From: an uncultured Bacteroidales bacterium | GTDB lineage: Bacteria > Bacteroidota > Bacteroidia > Bacteroidales > P3 | Assembly: GCA_905233475.1 (NCBI GenBank) | Contig: CAJOEN010000031.1 | Coordinates: forward strand, 1 to 64,000 | DNA: 64,000 nt | Reading direction: 5' to 3' | In this document: piece by piece, positions 61,801-64,000 of the stretch | Position numbering within the stretch: the stretch's first letter is position 1 | How the letters are laid out: each line of letters opens with the position of its first letter | Made by a program: the position numbers and the translations under genes | Notes under the pieces: generated by a model | Seen by the model: the letters and a program-made list of their open reading frames with translations, nothing else | Database searches by the model: none | What the model was told of the DNA's origin: nothing

Positions 61801-63516
61801 TTATTCTTTTACAAAAGTGCGAATTGCCGTACCCTCGGGAGTTGTCACACGCACAATATAACTCCCCTGCGGCAAATCCAACAGGCTTATAGCTTCGGCA
61901 TTGTCTTGCGAAAGCAATATTCTGCCCTGCATGTCGAAAATTTCGGTTTTCAACACCTTTTGCCCGCAGTCTATGTTTAGTGTACCGCCGGCGGGATTGG
62001 GATAAACGGCAAAATCTACATTTTGTGCGGGGGTAATGCTGTTGGGGAGAGTGCAGTTGAGCAAGTATTGGGCTTTGGCACCAAATTGCCCGTTGTCGGT
62101 AAACACCGTGCCCCGGTTGTCGGCAAGGCTAAAACTGCCGTTTCCGTAGTCGCTGTTGATACCGTCGCCTGCGGCATCATAAACTTCAAGCATGTAACAG
62201 CCGTTGGCCGGAACGCCTATCTTTATCACGTTCTCCATAGTGCCTGCAGATGCAAGGTTTTGGAACGGCCCGCCAGAGCTTATACTCGTACCGTCGATTT
62301 TCATGAACTTATAAGTCGTCTCCCTGCCGTAGGCATCGGTGTTTATGGTGAGTGTCAGGCTGTCGCCATAAGTGTTGTATTTGTTTTTCCTAAGCAGGCA
62401 TTTTATAGTGTCGTTGCTCACGGCAACACCGTTTATGCTTGTAATTGTTGCGTAGCCGGTATATGACACTCCCGATAAGAAAGAGCCTGTTATTGTAGGT
62501 AGATGTATTGTATCTGAAAAGCCACGGGTGATGTTTAGTCCGGAGCGGGTATAAGTAGCTGTTCCCGAGATATTTGTGCCATATTTTATTTCTATGGAAT
62601 TTACGATGGTCTGACCAAGATTGACATATCGCACATAAGCAGGGAATTCAATATTGCAATTCTCTTGATTATCAGCTGGTTGCATATTGGAGAGCATTAA
62701 ACCGGCGTTGGTGTAGGTAATTGCCGCCTTGCAACTATTTATTATGTTGGCCTTGCCTTCCGACACAAAGGCTACAATGCTTAAATCGTTGATTCTTACT
62801 GGCGCATTTCCTATTGTTTGTGGCAAAGTGTAGGTGTATGTTCTTGCAACGAAAGAACCGCTGTCGGTAGTTGTAACGGTATCGCCCCATACACTGCCAT
62901 TAACAAAACCACGGAACATGTGCATGTGGTTGTATTGCCCGTTTATCACTTGAGAGGGGTAATAACTTGCTCCTCTCTGCGGTCCCAAAACATTGTCCTG
63001 CACAAGGGCTGCACTTATAAAGTTGGTATCAACGGCACTGTTGGCGGTGTAAAAAAGTTGCACATTCACTGTCATCACGCGGGTGGCACAGTCTATGGTG
63101 CAACGAGCGGCGATATTGGCACATGCAGGAGTATTCAGCTGATTGTTAGTGTACTGGTTGAAATAAAACTCTCCATAAATTGGAGAAGTGCCTGTGAAAG
63201 TGGTACGATTTATCATTCCTGAGGGATAGGACGTTACGTTCCATTTGTCCCGCAAACGGTCTCCATCGAAGGTAGTATAGGTGTTTGCGGCGTATCCCCC
63301 TGCATGTATGTTGATAGCGAAAACCCTATTGGGATTGGCGGCAACAATATCATCTACAATACGGTGTCCGTCAGGGCAATAATCGCTATTTATGCCAGTA
63401 AACTCCTCCAAAACAACATTTTTGTTCGAAGGAGAGATGGAGACAAATGTTTGTTGTGCGGACAATGTGGCTCCAACTAATATAAAGGCCAAAATAGCAT
63501 TTTTTTTCACCTGCAT
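61801..63516 (-). CDS. Omp28-like protein 4 with T9SS sorting domain (CxxC half lost)
   Basis: A 571-aa secreted protein with a normal signal peptide (1-20, TLSAQ) rather than a lipobox. The Omp28-like domain has GINSDYCPDGHRI, so the first Cys is Ser44 and only C47 remains. Residues about 300-480 are extra beta-rich domains, and the last 75 residues are a T9SS sorting domain (FAVYPNPAGGTLNID, DLPQGSYIVRV). Start at 63516 gives a signal peptide; the frame to 63621 does not. It is anchored differently from its lipoprotein paralogues. Confidence 0.88.
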   Translation of the reverse strand: MQVKKNAILAFILVGATLSAQQTFVSISPSNKNVVLEEFTGINSDYCPDGHRIVDDIVAANPNRVFAINIHAGGYAANTYTTFDGDRLRDKWNVTSYPSGMINRTTFTGTSPIYGEFYFNQYTNNQLNTPACANIAARCTIDCATRVMTVNVQLFYTANSAVDTNFISAALVQDNVLGPQRGASYYPSQVINGQYNHMHMFRGFVNGSVWGDTVTTTDSGSFVARTYTYTLPQTIGNAPVRINDLSIVAFVSEGKANIINSCKAAITYTNAGLMLSNMQPADNQENCNIEFPAYVRYVNLGQTIVNSIEIKYGTNISGTATYTRSGLNITRGFSDTIHLPTITGSFLSGVSYTGYATITSINGVAVSNDTIKCLLRKNKYNTYGDSLTLTINTDAYGRETTYKFMKIDGTSISSGGPFQNLASAGTMENVIKIGVPANGCYMLEVYDAAGDGINSDYGNGSFSLADNRGTVFTDNGQFGAKAQYLLNCTLPNSITPAQNVDFAVYPNPAGGTLNIDCGQKVLKTEIFDMQGRILLSQDNAEAISLLDLPQGSYIVRVTTPEGTAIRTFVKE

Positions 63517-63590
63517 AAAGTTACACAAGCATTTATATTTTAACAACTTGCAATCCAAATTATTTAAAAAAACACCTTCTGTGGTACGTC

Positions 63591-63598
63591 CAAAGATA
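63591..63598 (-). promoter_or_regulatory. -7 promoter box of the fourth Omp28-like gene
   Basis: TATCTTTG on the minus strand, 74 nt before the start at 63516. Confidence 0.55.
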
Positions 63599-63668
63599 CA
63601 ATATTTTTCAAAAACAGGCAAATTTTTTTCAAAAAATAATCATTTTTCGCAATGTCAAAAAAATAGCG

Positions 63669-63676
63669 TAAATTTG
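63669..63676 (+). promoter_or_regulatory. -7 promoter box of ribF
   Basis: TAAATTTG, 57 nt before the ATG at 63734. Confidence 0.55.
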
Positions 63677-63733
63677 CACCTCTAAACGTAACCGAGTATT
63701 TATAAACGCAACTTACTATAAACCAACACAATA

Positions 63734-64000
63734 ATGAACATATTCACCCTCGATGATGCGGAGCGTATTCCCAAAGGAACGGCGGTTTCGGTGGGTATGT
63801 TCGACGGTGTACACCGAGGACACCGCCAAGTGCTGAATGCTTTGCATACTTTTGCCAAAGAAATTGGTACAGAGCCTCTTGCAATAACTTTCGACCGCCA
63901 TCCGCGCTATGTGCTTGCAGGCGAAAACAACGATTTTTTTCTGCTAAACACCAATGCCGAACGTTATCGGATTATGGAAGAGTGCGGTATCGACAATCTT
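63734..64000 (+). CDS. ribF: Riboflavin kinase/FAD synthetase, N-terminal part
   Basis: The first 89 codons of a gene cut by the right edge of the window. The FAD synthetase motif SVGMFDGVHRGHRQVL and the following ITFDRHPRYVL identify the nucleotidyltransferase domain of the bifunctional enzyme that makes FMN and FAD. The kinase domain lies outside. Confidence 0.92.
   Translation, partial: MNIFTLDDAERIPKGTAVSVGMFDGVHRGHRQVLNALHTFAKEIGTEPLAITFDRHPRYVLAGENNDFFLLNTNAERYRIMEECGIDNL

Overview
The window is a piece of chromosome from a member of the Bacteroidetes, most likely Bacteroidales. The evidence is the Bacteroidetes-type promoter box TAnnTTTG in front of many genes, the lack of Shine-Dalgarno sites, a fused FeoA-FeoB, a split transketolase, DUF4293, Omp28-like proteins, and several secreted proteins ending in a type IX secretion (T9SS) sorting domain. 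Most genes are housekeeping: pheT, tsaC, dusB, recG, tsaD, upp, grpE-dnaJ, trmB, kdsB, typA, mnmE and ribF (cut by the right edge). One tRNA with anticodon CAT is present.

Layout. 0-1.1 kb: IS30-family element. 1.4-2.9 kb: a PDDEXK (DUF1016) nuclease gene carrying two in-frame copies of a palindromic element and flanked by 77-bp imperfect direct repeats. 3.0-6.2 kb: split transketolase with a secreted von Willebrand A protein between the halves. 6.4-9.4 kb: SulP transporter and a secreted LRR protein (minus strand). 9.5-22.5 kb: a plus-strand run from pheT to a GH3 enzyme, facing an LD-carboxypeptidase. 23.6-25.8 kb: AAA ATPase and upp. 26.2-31.8 kb: feoAB, FeoB-associated protein, RIC/hemerythrin-like protein, a LuxR regulator with a degenerate receiver, and an outer-membrane barrel. 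31.8-35.3 kb: dnaJ, grpE and an OstA/LptA-like protein. 35.5-38.5 kb: a cobalamin riboswitch in front of two T9SS-type surface proteins, the first with three internal repeats and a frameshift. 38.6-43.6 kb: minus-strand genes including trmB and an operon dNK-kdsB-HU/SPOR.

43.85-50.02 kb: a complete 6146-bp microvirus (Microviridae, Alpavirinae-like) prophage between two direct copies of a 28-bp dif/XerCD site. It encodes a rolling-circle Rep, a 738-aa capsid protein, a scaffold-like protein and a pilot protein, plus three small unassigned proteins, including a 28-aa membrane peptide not previously obvious. Since dif marks the replication terminus, this is probably the ter region of the chromosome.

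50.0-63.7 kb: a hairpin-rich spacer, typA, an operon of a small membrane protein, mnmE and a giant AsmA protein, tRNA-CAT, threonine aldolase, then four consecutive Omp28/thioredoxin-like surface proteins whose CxxC motif is intact in two, half lost in one and absent in one.

The points most worth following are the dif-integrated microvirus with its small peptide and a promoter that integration appears to separate from rep, the riboswitch-controlled surface proteins, the palindromic element inside the nuclease gene, and the Omp28 array.
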